Shown here: piece by piece, positions 1 through 12,700 of the stretch
Position numbering within the stretch: position 1 is the first letter of the stretch
Layout: each line of letters begins with the position of its first letter
Assembly (NCBI GenBank): GCA_016858145.1
Contig: JAEHOE010000009.1
Location: 620,001 to 684,000, forward strand
Origin: Edaphochlamys debaryana
Lineage: Eukaryota; Chlorophyta; Chlorophyceae; Chlamydomonadales
Reading direction: 5' to 3'
Length of the DNA stretch: 64,000 nt
Notes under the pieces: model-generated
What the model was told of the DNA's origin: nothing
What the model saw: only the letters and a program-made list of their open reading frames with translations
Database searches by the model: none
Position numbers and translations under genes: made by a program

Positions 1-761
1 AGCGGCTGCCGTCGAGGCTGCTGCTAAGTGTGTAAACACCCGAATAGCTCCCCACCCTCAGGGCTCGTGCCGTTGTATGTTCTGTGCCCTTAGGGGGACG
101 CCCTGGGCGCTCGCATACTTGGATAAGCCCCGGGGAGTAACTGCCAACGCTGCGTCAGCGAGGTGGCACGGAGCGATGTGAAGGCGAGGACTCGTTACCT
201 CTCTGGCCTCCAATGTCACTCTTGGAGCTCCGGGTGCGCTCACGGAGTGGCCGTGCGGCAGAGTTGCCGGAGTTGCTGGCCCTCCTGCCGCTCCAACCCC
301 AACCCCAACCCCAACCCCTCCGGCTACCAGAAGCCCCAGGCGGCCGCCTCAGCCGCCCACGCCTTCCACTTCGCTTGGCCGGTACCTCTCCGTCCCCCCG
401 CAACCGTACGTGCGGTACATGTGCGTCCGCCCTCAGGCAGTTGCGTTCCGAGAGCCTTATCTCACGCCAGAGCATTACGGGCAATAGCTCCAGCGTAATT
501 GCGTGTTGACGCGGCCTTCCACGCGTAAACCCGCCGTTGGTGGAGAATTGTGAGAATTCCCTGCGCCAGAAAGGAGCAGTCGCGCACCACTGCTAGCGTT
601 TAACGCGTTTACATCAACCCGGAAGGCTGAATTGGGGCCCTGATCGCGGACGCACCCGGTAGTAGAACGCGAGCTCCACTCACCAGTCGAGTTGCACCAG
701 TTCAGTCTTATTCCGCCTAATTTGCCGAGACTAGCCCACTGCATACCTCTCGACAGCCGGG
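1..761. other. Upstream region with end of a preceding gene
   Basis: No exon chain can be supported here. A TGTAA poly(A)-type signal at 31-35 suggests that a plus-strand gene ends at or just before the window edge. Positions 292-319 hold a run of CCCCAA units that could form a C-/G-rich structure. The last couple of hundred bases before 762 should hold the promoter and 5' leader of the next gene, but no TATA-like box stands out. Confidence 0.4.
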
Positions 762-2006
762 ATGTTTTCCACGGTGCTCAACCTCTCGAGGAAGGTCGCT
801 CAGGCGGGCGCCAACTTGGGCCAACTTCAGCAGCATGCCCGGCGCGCCGCTGCCGAGAGCCTGATGCCTGCGCCGGTGGTGAGTCGATATGTTGAGGATG
901 CCATCGGGCCGGCCTGCACGCCTGCTCTCATTGAACTCATGTGGACATGTCGCCCTGGGCCTTAATGTGATGCCATCCTCCTGAATCCTGGGCCCTGTTC
1001 CCCGTGCACCCAGCAGGCATCCCGCCCCGCCGTCAACCTCGCTCGGAGGTGAGCGTTTCTTTGCAGCACTGACCTAGGTTAAGACCCTTGACGTTCACGC
1101 CCCGCCTGCCACCTGCCGTCCCACTTCCCCTGCACTGAGCTCAAAACGTCGCCCCCCCTTGGCCCGCAGTGCGCCACCTGCCTCCATCGTTGCCCCCGCG
1201 GCGTTTGCGGCCCGCGCCGCCGTTTCCTCTGCGCCTAGCGCCTCCAGCGCGTCTACCCAGCATCCCTCGAACCTCCGGGGCCTCCTCCCCGCCCTGCGGT
1301 CCGTCCTTCCCGCGGCAACTTACGGCTACGCTACCTGGTGAGCATATCCCTGCACACGACGGAGGCCATACCAATTAAAGGCTCTCTTCACAACCTCCTT
1401 AATCATGCCTGGCTCGGTTCACCTCCTCAACCATTTCCCATTCCTCGCGGCCTGCAGCTACGCCGCCGGATACCTGCCCAACCTCGCCGCCTCTTCGGCT
1501 TCCTCCTCGCTCCCTCTGGCCCCCGCCGGTTCCGGCTCGGAGCCGGTTCCGATGGGCAGCTTTGGCGCGCTGGGCTCGCTCGAGGCGTCTTTGGAGGAGC
1601 CGGTCCCAGCTGACGTGGCGGCCTGGCGTAGCATGATGGCGGTCCACGGGTTCTGCCTGCCCAGCATGCAGCCGGGAGCTTCGTGGGGAGCGGTCGCGAG
1701 CTCGGGCGGGTCGTACAGGTGCGTGGCGTGATGCGGGGTGGGTCTGGACAAGGTGGGGAGGGAGGGCCTGGCGTAGTTGGGGAGGGTGGGTCTGGCCTAG
1801 GTGGGAAGCGCGGGCGACCCTCCTGGTACGGGAGGAGTCAGGCGGCGGGAGGAAGCAACGGGAGGGATGGGATGGGATTCTTTTGCGTGCTTTTTCGGCT
1901 GGTAGAGTGGCCGTTGTTGATGGCCCTTGCCCTGGCTCGATTTCTTCTGCTCTGCAGGCAGCAGAGGGAGGAGCTCCACCCCATGTTTGAGCTCCTGCTG
2001 CTCTAG
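762..2006 (+). CDS. Small organelle-targeted protein, function unknown
   Basis: Five exons join in one frame: 762-878, 1017-1048, 1170-1337, 1458-1718 and 1958-2006, all with GT-AG borders and compatible phases (0, 2, 2, 2). The product is about 208 residues. The N-terminus starts MFSTVLNLSRKVAQAG and is rich in Arg, Ser and Ala with no acidic residue for about 30 positions, as in mitochondrial or plastid targeting peptides. The middle is Ala/Ser-rich and low in complexity. The C-terminus is more ordinary and ends in a Leu run (FELLLL). No domain is recognised. Start choice: first ATG, directly followed by the basic presequence. A TGTAA at 3234-3238 would give a long 3' UTR of about 1.2 kb, so a nearer signal may have been missed. 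Splicing is well supported; function is unknown. Confidence 0.6.
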
Positions 2007-4231
2007 AGGAGAGGGCCCTACCCTCTGGATGGGTTCCGTGGCACAGCGCCGTAACCGCCACATCCGGCCGACCCACATCGGCCGATCCACATCGGCCTAC
2101 ATTCCGGCGTGCGTCGTGCGAACCAAGCTTATCGCTCTCGCTTAGTTTGAGTATTGATGGTGGAGCTACTCTTACTGCAGAGGAGGACGAGGAGGAGGAA
2201 GCGTCGGCAGGGAAGGCAGGAATGAGTTAACGGAGTCTGGGGTCCGATCGACACGTGCTACAGGGTGCGTGTGACGAGGACGCCAGCGACGCTTCAGACG
2301 GCACAGAGTTTTCATGTGTCCACAAACAGGGGCGAATTCAACAGGAACGGGACGGGGCGGGGCTAGCCCAGGCGTCGGACGCGGGCATGAAGGTGTGGGC
2401 GCCCCTGGCTCCCGCAGGAATGCTGAGGGCACTTTGACCAGGGTGTTCTATGCTTGGCTTTGTTTTGCGTTGCTTTGGGACGAGACGGCTTTGAGGCTTC
2501 CGGTGTATCTCTCTTGTGCATCTTCGTTAGGTGATAGGCACGCTCTTCTTTTGTTTTGGCATGATGGGAGCGGCCCTTGAGCAATGGCGGTCATTGCCGC
2601 GCCGCCCAACCAGCATGTATTCTTATCGCATTGCGCATGACAGCTAGCTGCGGTTTTGAGGTGCGGGTTGCCCGAGGCAGCCCTGGCCAGTGTGGTGCTT
2701 GGCAGGGCTTGGGGTCGCACCCCTAGCTGTAGGCACCTTCGTAGCCAGGGCTTGTCAAGGGGTTGTCTATGTAGCTGTGGACGGAGGTTAGCCGTGAAGC
2801 ATGTGAGCTTATCGGAGGAGTGGGCTGGCATTGCATAGGCACGAGGACATGACACGGCACGGCATGGCTGGTGCAGCGGGGCCGGGGCAGCTGCAGCTAG
2901 CCCTGGAAGGAAGTTGGGTTGCAGATAGCTAGCTTGGATTGAGTTGGGTTGCTAGAATGAAGAGGATAGGCATGCAGGAACGGTAGCACCTGTGCACCTT
3001 GCACCAGGTGTATTCTTTAGCTTGGCAAAGTGGCGAGGCGAATGGGATCGGCGTGCATGGGGACGCTGGCGTGAGGGCGCAGCGTCACTCGAAGCCCGGC
3101 CCGCAGGCCCGCCAGGTGCTTGGGTGTGACGGGAACTCTATTGATGATGAAGTTGGGAGGGTTGACCATTCATGTGTGCTAACGGCTCACGTGCTCGGGG
3201 CAGACCCACCGAGTCTGTAGCCGAGAGAGCGCTTGTAAGCACGGTACCTAGCTAGCCACCCTTGCGCCCGTCTCATGCCTGTCACGATACATAAAGACTC
3301 GCAAGCCGGGAGAGGAGGGCATAGCCCCCGCGTATGGAACAAGCAGGGACTCAGCAGGGCCTGGCGCCGCTAAAATTTGCTGCGCCCCACGGCGGGGACT
3401 GAGGTGGAAGACCTGTGGGCTGTCTGACAGCTGATGTGTGGCGAAGGCTGGCGACACGGTGGCTGAGTCTGACTGAGTTGACACCAACGCACGTGCGGCA
3501 CGGGAGCTACGGGAGTGGGGGAAAGCCCTGGCTTCGTGAGGTGTCGACGTGGCGTGCTACAAGCGAGGGTAGGTCACAACTGGCGAAGCCGAAGGACGCT
3601 TTGGGAGAGGAGGCGCTGGTGGTGCGGCCGTGCGGCAGATGAGTACCGGTAATTAGCGGTAGCTGCAGGGGGACGTGCACTCGTGCAGTTGGTGGCTCCG
3701 TGCACGAGTGCAGAGGTGACGAGCGGACGCAAGGCACGGCCGCTAAAGGCTGGCTGAGCTCCGAGCGCATGTGGCAGTCGGAAGACGACGGCCAGAGAGG
3801 CAGATCACTGGAGGCGGAGGCATCACAACTCACGAGCGGAGACAGGGAAGTAAGAAGATGCAAAGGTCTGAGGCGGGCTGGCAGGTGGCACGGCGGCGTC
3901 AGCTGCGAAAGGGCAAGGTCTGCGGGAAAGGGTGGTGCGCCGGGGGCAGGGTACGTGGCGGCTGCGTGGCGGGACGACGTCCGCCCGGTACTGTCGAGCG
4001 TCCCCTGGCCTTCGCCGACCTCCCCGCGACAAAGCCGGTGTGACCACGGTGCTTTTACTGCATCCATCACGGCCATCTGAATGGTTCGCGGCCGGCCTGG
4101 GCCGAGCGCGGAGCCTTCACCGAGATTCATCGAGATGGCTCTCGCGCCGATTTGCGGTCTCGGTCGGCTTGCCGCCCTAACTTACCTGCCCTCACGGACT
4201 GTAACACGAGCTCGTCTGTAGAATAACCACC
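2007..4231. other. Intergenic / 3' UTR and upstream region
   Basis: No exon chain is visible on either strand. The first 1.2 kb may be the 3' UTR of the upstream gene, ending near TGTAA at 3234-3238. The remainder precedes the gene starting at 4232. The open frames in this stretch look like chance frames of GC-rich DNA. Confidence 0.45.
3234..3238 (+). terminator. TGTAA poly(A) signal candidate
   Basis: TGTAA is the usual polyadenylation motif of Chlamydomonadales. It lies downstream of the gene ending at 2006; the distance is long, so the assignment is tentative. Confidence 0.35.
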
Positions 4232-7200
4232 ATGGATATGCAGCTAGGACGAACAGCAGGACGCGGCGCCCTCGCGCCCCGGGCTTGCAGACTCCGTTTA
4301 GGAGCGCCTCGGGGAGTTTGCACCCGTGCTGCGAGCGACGAGACTAACAACAAGCAAACGCTATCAACACTTGACTCTCTGCTGGGGACGCTCGACCTCG
4401 GCGATAGTAAGCAATGGGCACGCTTCACCGCGCTTACCAGCTGGCTGTCGTCCAGCGCTTCTCGCCTAGCCGACACGAGCCAGCTTAGTTATCGCGCGTA
4501 AAGAATCTCGGCAAGAAGGCGATCTGCGGGAAGCCCTAGTCCACCCTACTCGCCGGTACTCCGGGACCTCTGGACTTGCCCCCCCCCCCCCCCTGCCAAA
4601 TGCTGGTTCTCCTCCTTCCTCCTTCCTCACCCGTTCCCTTCTACCCCCTGCCTTTCAGACCCTGCCGGAAGGAAGGACCCAGAGTTGATTGAGTGGTGGC
4701 GTATCAAGCCGAAGCAGTCTGCTCCTCCGCGGACGACCGCCTTCTCCGTAGATGGCCGCAGCAACCCCGCCGGCCGCTTCATCGCAAACGAGGAGATGCT
4801 AAGGAACGAAGTCCGGGTCGGTCGCAAGTGAGTGCTGCTGGAGCTATGTGGCTAAGGGTGTGCGGGTGTAGCCACTGCGAGGGATGGGGGGTCGGGGGGG
4901 CTCGCGGGGGCCTTGGGCCGGTGGTCCAGGCCCTCACCAGCTGGATCACGCTGGATCTCAGCTCGCGTTGCATGGATCTGTCTGGATCCTGAGCTCTCTA
5001 GAGCTGATTCATGGTTGCGAGGACGAGTTCCTCGACCTTTCTGCTGACCTTGACGCCCTTGCCCTCCCGCCAGGACCACTTCTGGGCAAGACCTGCAGCT
5101 GCCAAAGGTGGGCGGGCGGGGCATGCCCGCATAGGGGCACCCACGCCAGCCCACCCTTCTCCCCCTCACCCCCTCACCCCGCCACCTGGCCTGGCGGGGC
5201 ACAGGGGCACCTGCCGCCTCACCCACCCACCCGCCACATGCCTCCCCATCCTTCCCCCCTCACCTCCTCACTGTAGTCACCCCTCCCGATGCCCTCCCCC
5301 CCGAACCAACCCCACCCCACCCCGCTCCCCATCCCCCACTTCACCCCGCTCCCCATCCCGCACCCCACCCCGCCCCGCAGGTAGCCCCCTACCTCTGCTA
5401 CTCGTTCGCGATCGTGCAGGCGGCCGTGTACGCCACCGCAGTGCGTGTGTCGGAGGCGCAGGGGCCCGAGGCGGCCGGGGAGCTGCTGCTCAACCTGGGC
5501 TTCAGCCGCACGGAGATCCTGCAGCAGGTGAGGTTGGGGGTGTGGAGGAGGGCTCGAAACCGCCCAGCCAACCCGCCGCCTGGCGGGTGCGTAGTTCGCC
5601 TGGCGGGTGGGGTGGGAGGGGCGCCAGGAGATCCTGCAGCAGGTGGGGGCGGGTCGGGGTGAGGTGGGAGGGGTGGGGTGGGGGGTTTGGTTGCTGAGGG
5701 AACCAGGGGTGCCGGGGGAGCCAGGGTTGATGGCGTGGCTGAGGGCCAGGACACCCTGCAGAAGGGTGGGGGCGACGGGGGGGGCGGGGGAGGGCCGGCG
5801 GGGGTTAGCGGTTCGGCGTCGGGCGCGAAATCTAGCCGCGGGTGCTGTGGGTGAGTTGCGAATTGACGAGGGTGCGTGAGCTCCAGGGCTGGTCCAAGCC
5901 TGAGGCACTGAGGCCAAGGGGGGTTGGTACCCGGCAGCCGTTTGCACCTCCCCACCGCCCACCCCACCTCCCCCTCAACCTCCACCTCCCACGCCCTCCT
6001 CTAACCCCACCCCATCCCTTCCATGCACACCTCCCCCAGGGCGAGGTGTGGCGGCTGGTGACGGGGTGCTTCGTGGAGGGGGAGTTGCTGCCCTTCGCCG
6101 TGGTGGGGCTGGGGCTGCTGGCGGTGGCACCGCGGGTGGAGGCGTCGCTGGGGTGAGCGCGGCGTGGGTGCGGGCGGGAGGGTGCGGATCCGTTCCCAAT
6201 CTGGATCTGGGATCCTGTTGGGATAGGGATCCGAAGGTGGGGGCGGCTGACGGTGGCGCGCCGGGTGGAGGCGTCGCTGGGGTGAGCGGCGGGGCTGGGC
6301 GGGCCGGTCCGGATGCGTATCCGGAAGGAGGTTTGCAAGGTGGAGTTAGGACGTGTCGTTGGGGAGAGTGAGGAGCCCAGTCCACGGACGGGGTGGGGTG
6401 GCCAGCCCATTCCCATCAAAGATGGCCACCCTCACCTCACCAACCAACGCTTGTCTATCCGTCGCGCAGGTACCGCACCTTTGCGTCGGCCTGCGTCCTG
6501 TCGGCGCTGGCGGCGGCAGACGCCGTTATAGCCGTCAGCGGGCCGACGGCGGCGCCCGCCGCCGCCGCCGCGGCCTCGACGGCTGCCTCCGCTGCCGCGG
6601 GCGCTGAGTCAGCGTCCCTGGCGGCGGCCGCGGACTTCCTCGTACACCCGGCGGGCCAGGCGAGTCCCGTGCCCCAGACTAGGCCCCTGGATGGCTGCTC
6701 CGCTCTTGGCTGGACTGCTTGGCATGGCAAGGGCGTGCTTGGCAAGGGCGTGCTTGGGAGCAGGTGTTCACCCTCTGGCAAAGCTTTTGAAACCTGCTTG
6801 GGCTTCCGTTGCTCCTTGGAACTCATGAGCTGCGCCTCCCTTTCCCTCCCCCTCTCGTGCCCTTTCACCTCCTGTTGCGTGGCGCGGCCGTACGACAGGC
6901 GCTGGCCGTAGCTGGGCCCTGGGTGGGCCTGGGGGGCCTGGGCGTGGCCATGGGCCTGGCGGGATGCGCCGTGGCTCACGGTGAGCGGCTGCGGCCTCGT
7001 GCCCCGGAAACCGGCCACGAGTCGCCACTGGTGCCCCCGCGGACCTTAGGAGTGGGATGCGGAAGGATGGCAGCGGGCAGAAGTATGGTAGCATGCAAGA
7101 GTATGCTGAGAGCTGCTGCTTGTATGGCAGGTATCTGTCATGCAAAGTCTGCAGCGCAGAGAGCGCCCGAGCGTTTTGGCGGATCCCGTGGCCTTCCAAC

Positions 7201-8186
7201 CTAGCGCCTGCTGTGACATGACGTGCTCTGTGCCGTGTGCCATGCTGTGCTGTGCTGCGCGTGCAGAGCGGCTGAACGGCAAGGTGGAGCGCAAGGCGGG
7301 CGGCGGCGGGCTGCTGGGCGGGCTGGCGCTGGCGGCGGGCTGCGTGGCGGCGGTGCTGGCGGCGCCGCCGGAGATGGGCGGCGCGCCGGCTCTGGCGGGG
7401 ATTGGGGCGGCGTTCAGTACGGGTTAGTGTACGGCAGATCTGGACGACAACTGAGCAATCGGGCCCAGCCTGGTGGTGCCCGCGTTGGGCCCGGGGTAGA
7501 TCTTGAAGACAGCTGTGCGGTCTGGGTGTAGCCCGCGTCGAGGCATGGGAGGGCAGGGGCGGGGTCGAGGATTGGGGAGCGACGTGGGCAGGCGGGGCGT
7601 GGGTTGGAGGGCGGTGCGACACCGCCCATACCGCCTTCAGGATGCATGTAGTCGGTCCTGGCCTGCCGGCTCCAGGCCCCGTCCACCGACATCCTCTGGC
7701 CGCCAACCTCCCCGCGCTTCAAAGCGCGCTATCCCTGCTTAACCTGCACCCAGCCTGCACCTGGGCCCAAGCATGTTCCACCTGCAACTCCACCCTACCC
7801 GCCCTGGCTTCCCACCCCACCCGCCCAGGCTTCCTGATCGCCTCTGTTGCGGGTCCCCGCTACCAGGTAACCCTGGGGCCTGGGGCTGCCTCCCTTCTCA
7901 GGCTCACGCCACTGGGGCTTGTGTTGCTAGCTGCGTCGACGCCCTGCATCTTTCCGCCGCGTGACTGACGTGGCCGTACGTGCCGTACATGCCGTACAAC
8001 CTACAGGTGACGCAGGAGCTGGAGCTGCCGTCCGGGGCCATGTGGGTCGAGGACCCGGACAAGATGGAGGAGTTCTGGGTGGTGCTCGACCAAACCACCA
8101 ACGGTCAACGAACGCTGGCAACCAACGTCATTGCCGTGGCGGTTGCCATCGCGACCGTTGTGGTCATTGCGGGCGCACCGCGATGA
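4232..8186 (+). CDS. Plastid rhomboid-like membrane protein, probably inactive
   Basis: Ten exons: 4232-4406, 4659-4827, 5074-5107, 5381-5527, 6040-6152, 6470-6659, 6899-6980, 7267-7422, 7829-7866 and 8007-8186. All phases agree, giving 427 residues. Intron 6 has a GC donor (6660). The first ~45 residues resemble a chloroplast transit peptide. A hydrophobic segment (about 130-148) is followed by GEVWRLVTGCFVEG (176-189), which matches the rhomboid loop-1 WR motif. Next come a helix ending in PRVEASLGYRTF and a long Ala-rich insert (about 230-265). The helix expected to carry the catalytic GxSG reads GPWVGLGGLG, with no Ser. The final rhomboid-like helix has STGGFLIAS where the catalytic His would sit. 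A last hydrophobic stretch lies near the C-terminus. I infer a rhomboid pseudoprotease of a plastid membrane; another multi-pass family is possible. Two exon ends recur in the introns (see findings). Confidence 0.65.
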
Positions 8187-8344
8187 TCGCTGTCACCGGA
8201 TTCCGGAGGCGGTTCCCCAGGGCCCAGGCCCCCAGGGCGTGGGTCCCCCCGCGGCGGTCTGCAGCCTGCCGGCGCTGGGTGGGTGGCAGCAGAGAGGGGT
8301 GGCCCGCCCCACGTGGCCAGCGGCCGCCTGCGTTGAGGAGTGGG

Positions 8345-8349
8345 TGTAA
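8345..8349 (+). terminator. TGTAA poly(A) signal candidate
   Basis: First TGTAA after the rhomboid-like gene, about 160 nt beyond its stop. Further candidates lie at 8710-8714 and 9013-9017. Confidence 0.45.
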
Positions 8350-9413
8350 AGGAAAGCACAATGCAGCGCAGAGCACTATGGCACGCTTGGCTCCAGGCCC
8401 CCCAGTCACATCACCCTGAGGAGTGGGTGATGATGGCGGACAAAACACAGGTTGCGCGGCAGTGGAGCCTTCCTGGTTGGGGAAGGGCAGGTACTGCTGG
8501 GGTGGCACCCTGCAGTGGCGGCCCCGGCCAATTGCAGTCTGACGTGCGGTGCTAGCTTACAGACTTGATGGGGAAGGCAAGAACACTGTGGATAGCGCAC
8601 AGGTTTGGGACGGACTTGCAGCGTGCCGTGGGATGTTTGCTCCCAGCGACTTTGCATGGCGGAGCTTGAGCCTACAGATGTGCAAGCTCCGCGGCGTTTT
8701 GTGGTCGTGTGTAACTGGGTCAAGGGCTGTGGGCGGGGCTTCGTTATCGCTTGCATTGCAATGCTGACGTGTGTGCGTTACGTCGAGGGAGTGTGGACAT
8801 GCGGCCGTGCCATGTAGGCACCCCCCCTGGGCCAGGGGGGACTTGTAGCCGGGTCCGAGCGCAATGCAAGGCATTGCCTTTTGCGTCTGTTCCGGATCCC
8901 GTGATGCTATCGCTAGTGCTTGCCTAGAGCGTGGGAGCAGAGCGGCGCCCGACAGGGCAGTCCTGGGGCCAAAGCGCTGGACTTGCTTTCCTGGGTTTCC
9001 GGCTGTTGCCCGTGTAACTTTCACATCATACCGTATGCGAGGATCTGGTCAGGAGCTTCAGCTTGGCTGCTACCTTTCTCTCGCACGACAGCTGCAGCAA
9101 GGCGGCAGGGCGGGCGAGCACCCGAAGGCCGCGTGTTCTTGCGTTGCCTCCGCTGCCTCGGCATGCAAAGCAGCTTCGGTGGCGGGCTTCGTACTCGCAA
9201 GGGCCATGCAGCGTAGTCAGGACGACGCCGGGGGATGCAGCTGAGCGCGTCGACGTAGCCGCTGCCGCAACGCGAGAGAAGAAGGCAGGGTGCCAGCAAT
9301 TTGCATCGCCGAGGCAGGGGCTAAACTAGGGGCAGCCGCGCGCGCAAACGGTACTTTCCTGGCTCGTGGTGGGCGGCACACGCATGGGGCAGCACCACAG
9401 CAGCGCTGGCGTG

Positions 9414-9418
9414 TTACA
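9414..9418 (-). terminator. TGTAA poly(A) signal candidate (minus)
   Basis: TTACA on the plus strand, about 375 nt beyond the stop codon of the cysteine-rich secreted protein gene on the minus strand. Confidence 0.4.
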
Positions 9419-9792
9419 GCAAGCCGTGTCCCACCGCAGTCTTGCGCGAGATATGTCTGGCAAACATGAATGCATCTCACAGCGCACCACAGCACATCGT
9501 AAGGCATGGGTACATGCACGCACAACATGACAACAACAAGAATGGGTGCCCGCCTAAAAGCATCAGCACAAGAATGGTTTCCCGGTGGAGCACCATCGCA
9601 GGCATCAGTAGTGCACACAGCACAGCACAGAACTGGTTCCCCGTATCCTACTTAGGTCCTAGAGATCCGCCTGGATAAATCACGGGCAAGCATGGTTGCG
9701 CCAGCATGGATACAGAGGAGCAGAAGAAGCGGATTCAAGTGCGTTGGCAGGAAGTGCGAAAGCGCTAAGCTGGACGCGAGGCCGTACAGCCC

Positions 9793-12700
9793 CTATACCT
9801 TGACTCCCAGGCAGCGCTCCTCGTCTGTCTGCACCCCCTGCTCCCGACACAGGATCTGGGGGCGTAGGGGCAAAGCCGGGGGTGCAGCAGGCAGGGTAGA
9901 TGTAAGCAGGGGATAGGACAGGGTCAGAGGCTTTGGCGGGAGGGAGCGAGAGGGGAAGGGAGGCGTGGGAGAAGTGGGCGCCGGCCTCCCAACTCCCGCT
10001 GACTCTAGCGCTCTGGCCTCTTCCTGTTGCTGCCAGTACAATGCCATCTGCACGCCGCAAACCACCGCTCCCCTCGCCATTGGACCCATCATTGCCTCTC
10101 GGCGGCACCCCCCCCCCCCTTGTCCGGGTCCTGCATATGCCTTCGCCCTCACACAGCGGCTCCTCCCCGTGTCATTCCTCCTCACCCCTCCCTCCCCAAG
10201 CCGAGGCCCCTGGACTCCCCACCTGCTGCAGCACGTACGGGCGGTCCTTCTCCATGTCGTACCCCGACAGCTGGCCGTACAGGTAGGCTGTAGCAGAAAC
10301 AATGGCGGGCAGAGGCGGGGGGACAGGGTGAGCGCGAGGGGGGTGCCGCGGGACCAAGTCTGGGTGTGGCCCCCAAACCGGCCACCACGCCCCCATGCCA
10401 AGGGTCCATGGGTCTGTGCCCTGCCCTGCCCTGCGGCCCCAGGCCACCTTGGCCACCCTCGTGCGCTTGTGCCCCCTGCGCCCCCCTGCGTGGTTCCCGA
10501 AGGGATCAGGATCTGGATCTAGATCCAGATCTGGCCCCCCAGCCCTTCAAAGGGTCCATGGGTCTGCGCCTGCGCCCCGTGTCCTCATGCGCCCTCTTGC
10601 CATGCCCCCCTTCCGCCTCACAGTTGTCGGTTCCGCAGGCGAAGACGAAGGGGTTGCTGGAGGCACCGCGGTTGACGTACTGCTCATTGTCCCAGAACTG
10701 AACGGAGCTGCGGTTGGCGGTTGGGGATGGAGGGGCGGATGTCGGGTGTCAGGCTAGGGCCATGTGCAATGGCGCCACAAGGCTCAGTGCGGATCCAGAT
10801 CTAGATCCGGATCCAGACCGCGCCGTTGTCCCAGAACTGGACAGAGCCGCGGTTGACCCGGTGGGGGTGCGGGTGTGGCCGGCAGTGGGGTCAAGCATCG
10901 CGCAACGAGGGCGGGGGGGTGGCCCGAGGTCCGAGGATGTGAGGGCGGGGGGATGGCCCGAGGATGGATGAGGACCTCCGCCAAGTGGTTCTCCTTGGAG
11001 CCCCTAGAAGGAGGAAAGACGTAGCGAGGAACCCCCGGAACGATCCCCCAAGTGCCGATTTCACGGTCACCACTGGGGGGCGGAGGGTACGGCACGAGGT
11101 ACGGCAGTGCTGTCGGTTTCCCGTTGGTGCCCTGTTCATGCTCACCAGCCCTGGCGCGAGCACTTGGCCATGGTGGGGAGGTCCGTGGCGTTCAGGTAGG
11201 TGCATCCGCAGTCGGGATCAGCGATGGTGTTGATCTGTGATGGCGGAGGAAGGAAAGAGGAGTGGGAACAAGCAGGGGTGAAGCAGGGGTCTTCACCCCT
11301 GGGGAGAAGTCCTCGCAGACGTTCTAGGAGCATGCATGTCACATGCATCTTGAGCCAGCTGCCGCACACAGCCGTACAGCGCCCGTACGCACCGCATTGC
11401 AGCTGCTCTTGTACATCTCCTGGGCGTACGTCATCTTGGCATAGGCGCACGTGCCCCGCTTGGCATCCCAGTCGGTCTTGTTCGCGGGGTTGCCCGTTGT
11501 CTGGAGGACCCTGTTACGTATCAGATCGTCGCGGGGGGTGGGAGGGGAAGGGGGGCTTGGCGTGGATCGGGAAGGGCGGCAAGGGACTGTCGTGTCACCC
11601 TGACCCTGACACGCACCAGTACCGGCACCAGGCCTGCAAGCGGCCAACCCAGCCCAGCACAATCCACAACCCCAAATCTACGCCTCCGCACCTCCGCGCC
11701 TCCGCGCCTCCGAACCTCCGCAACAGGCCCCTGCACCCCTGGGGCCTGCTCGACAACCAGCCAACCCACTCGACCCGGCCCCGCGCCTACTCACCAGGCC
11801 TCAAAGCCGGACGCGTCCCAGGTCTTGCGGTCGGGGTAGACAACGTCCAGGACCGACTTGGGGTAGCAGGCTGCGGAGCAGGAGTGGAGGCAAGAGCCGG
11901 TCGTGTTTAATCATACGGTACATGAAAGGCAGAGGTCAGAGGGCGGGGTCCACGGTGCAGGGTGCGGTGACAGGGCTTGGGAGGGCTTGTCAGTGGCCGT
12001 ATCAGTACGACGAGGTCCCGTACGACGGCTATGCACGCTCGTGTACGGCACGTGTACGGCTCACCGTTTGTCGGCTCGCCGCCCATGAGCCCGTACCAGC
12101 GCTGGCGCAGTTCGGGGTCAGTAATGCCCTGGGGGTGGGGGGTGGGGCGGGGGTGGTAGCCGGGGTGGGTGGGTAGGGGGCACGTGGGGAGCTGCGTGCG
12201 CTGAGCAGTGGCGTGCTGCTGTCAGGGGTGCGTAGCTGGGGCGACGACTCTTGCGGAGGGCACTGCTTTGGGGTGGGGGCAGGTTGGCCGGAGGAGGACC
12301 GCACCCCGAGCCCGACTCTGCCCCCAGCCCCGAGTACTGGGAATAAGCACCTGGGACTAGCTGTGTGATCCGGGTCCCACTGTCCCCACCCGGGCCCCAC
12401 TCAGGCACCACCCGGGCCCCACCCAGGTCCCACCTGGAACCAGCCGTCCACGCTCCACTCGCACTCGGGGTGCTTGGCGCATTCGTCCTAAGTGTGGGGA
12501 GTGTGTTTGGGGGGCGGGGGGGCAGGGATGTTTGGGGGTTATACTCAATGCCAGGGAGACAGGAAGGTGCGGACTCAGGAGAGGGTCAAGGCAATAAACG
12601 GGTCTGAGCCTCGGCGGAGCCCAGCGTGCGGCCGTGGGCGGCGTAGCCGACACACGCCCACAGAGCCGCGTTTGCGCGGGGGCTGCTCGCACCTTGAACA

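Larger units (their letters stand above)
8187..9792. other. Convergent 3' UTR region
   Basis: Space between the stop codons of two converging genes. Poly(A)-type motifs occur on the plus strand at 8345-8349, 8710-8714 and 9013-9017, and on the minus strand at 9418-9414. No coding exons were found. Confidence 0.5.

Noticed and set aside
292..319. CCCCAA run as a telomere-type repeat
   Set aside because: Only about four short units; more likely a simple C-rich tract, common in this DNA.
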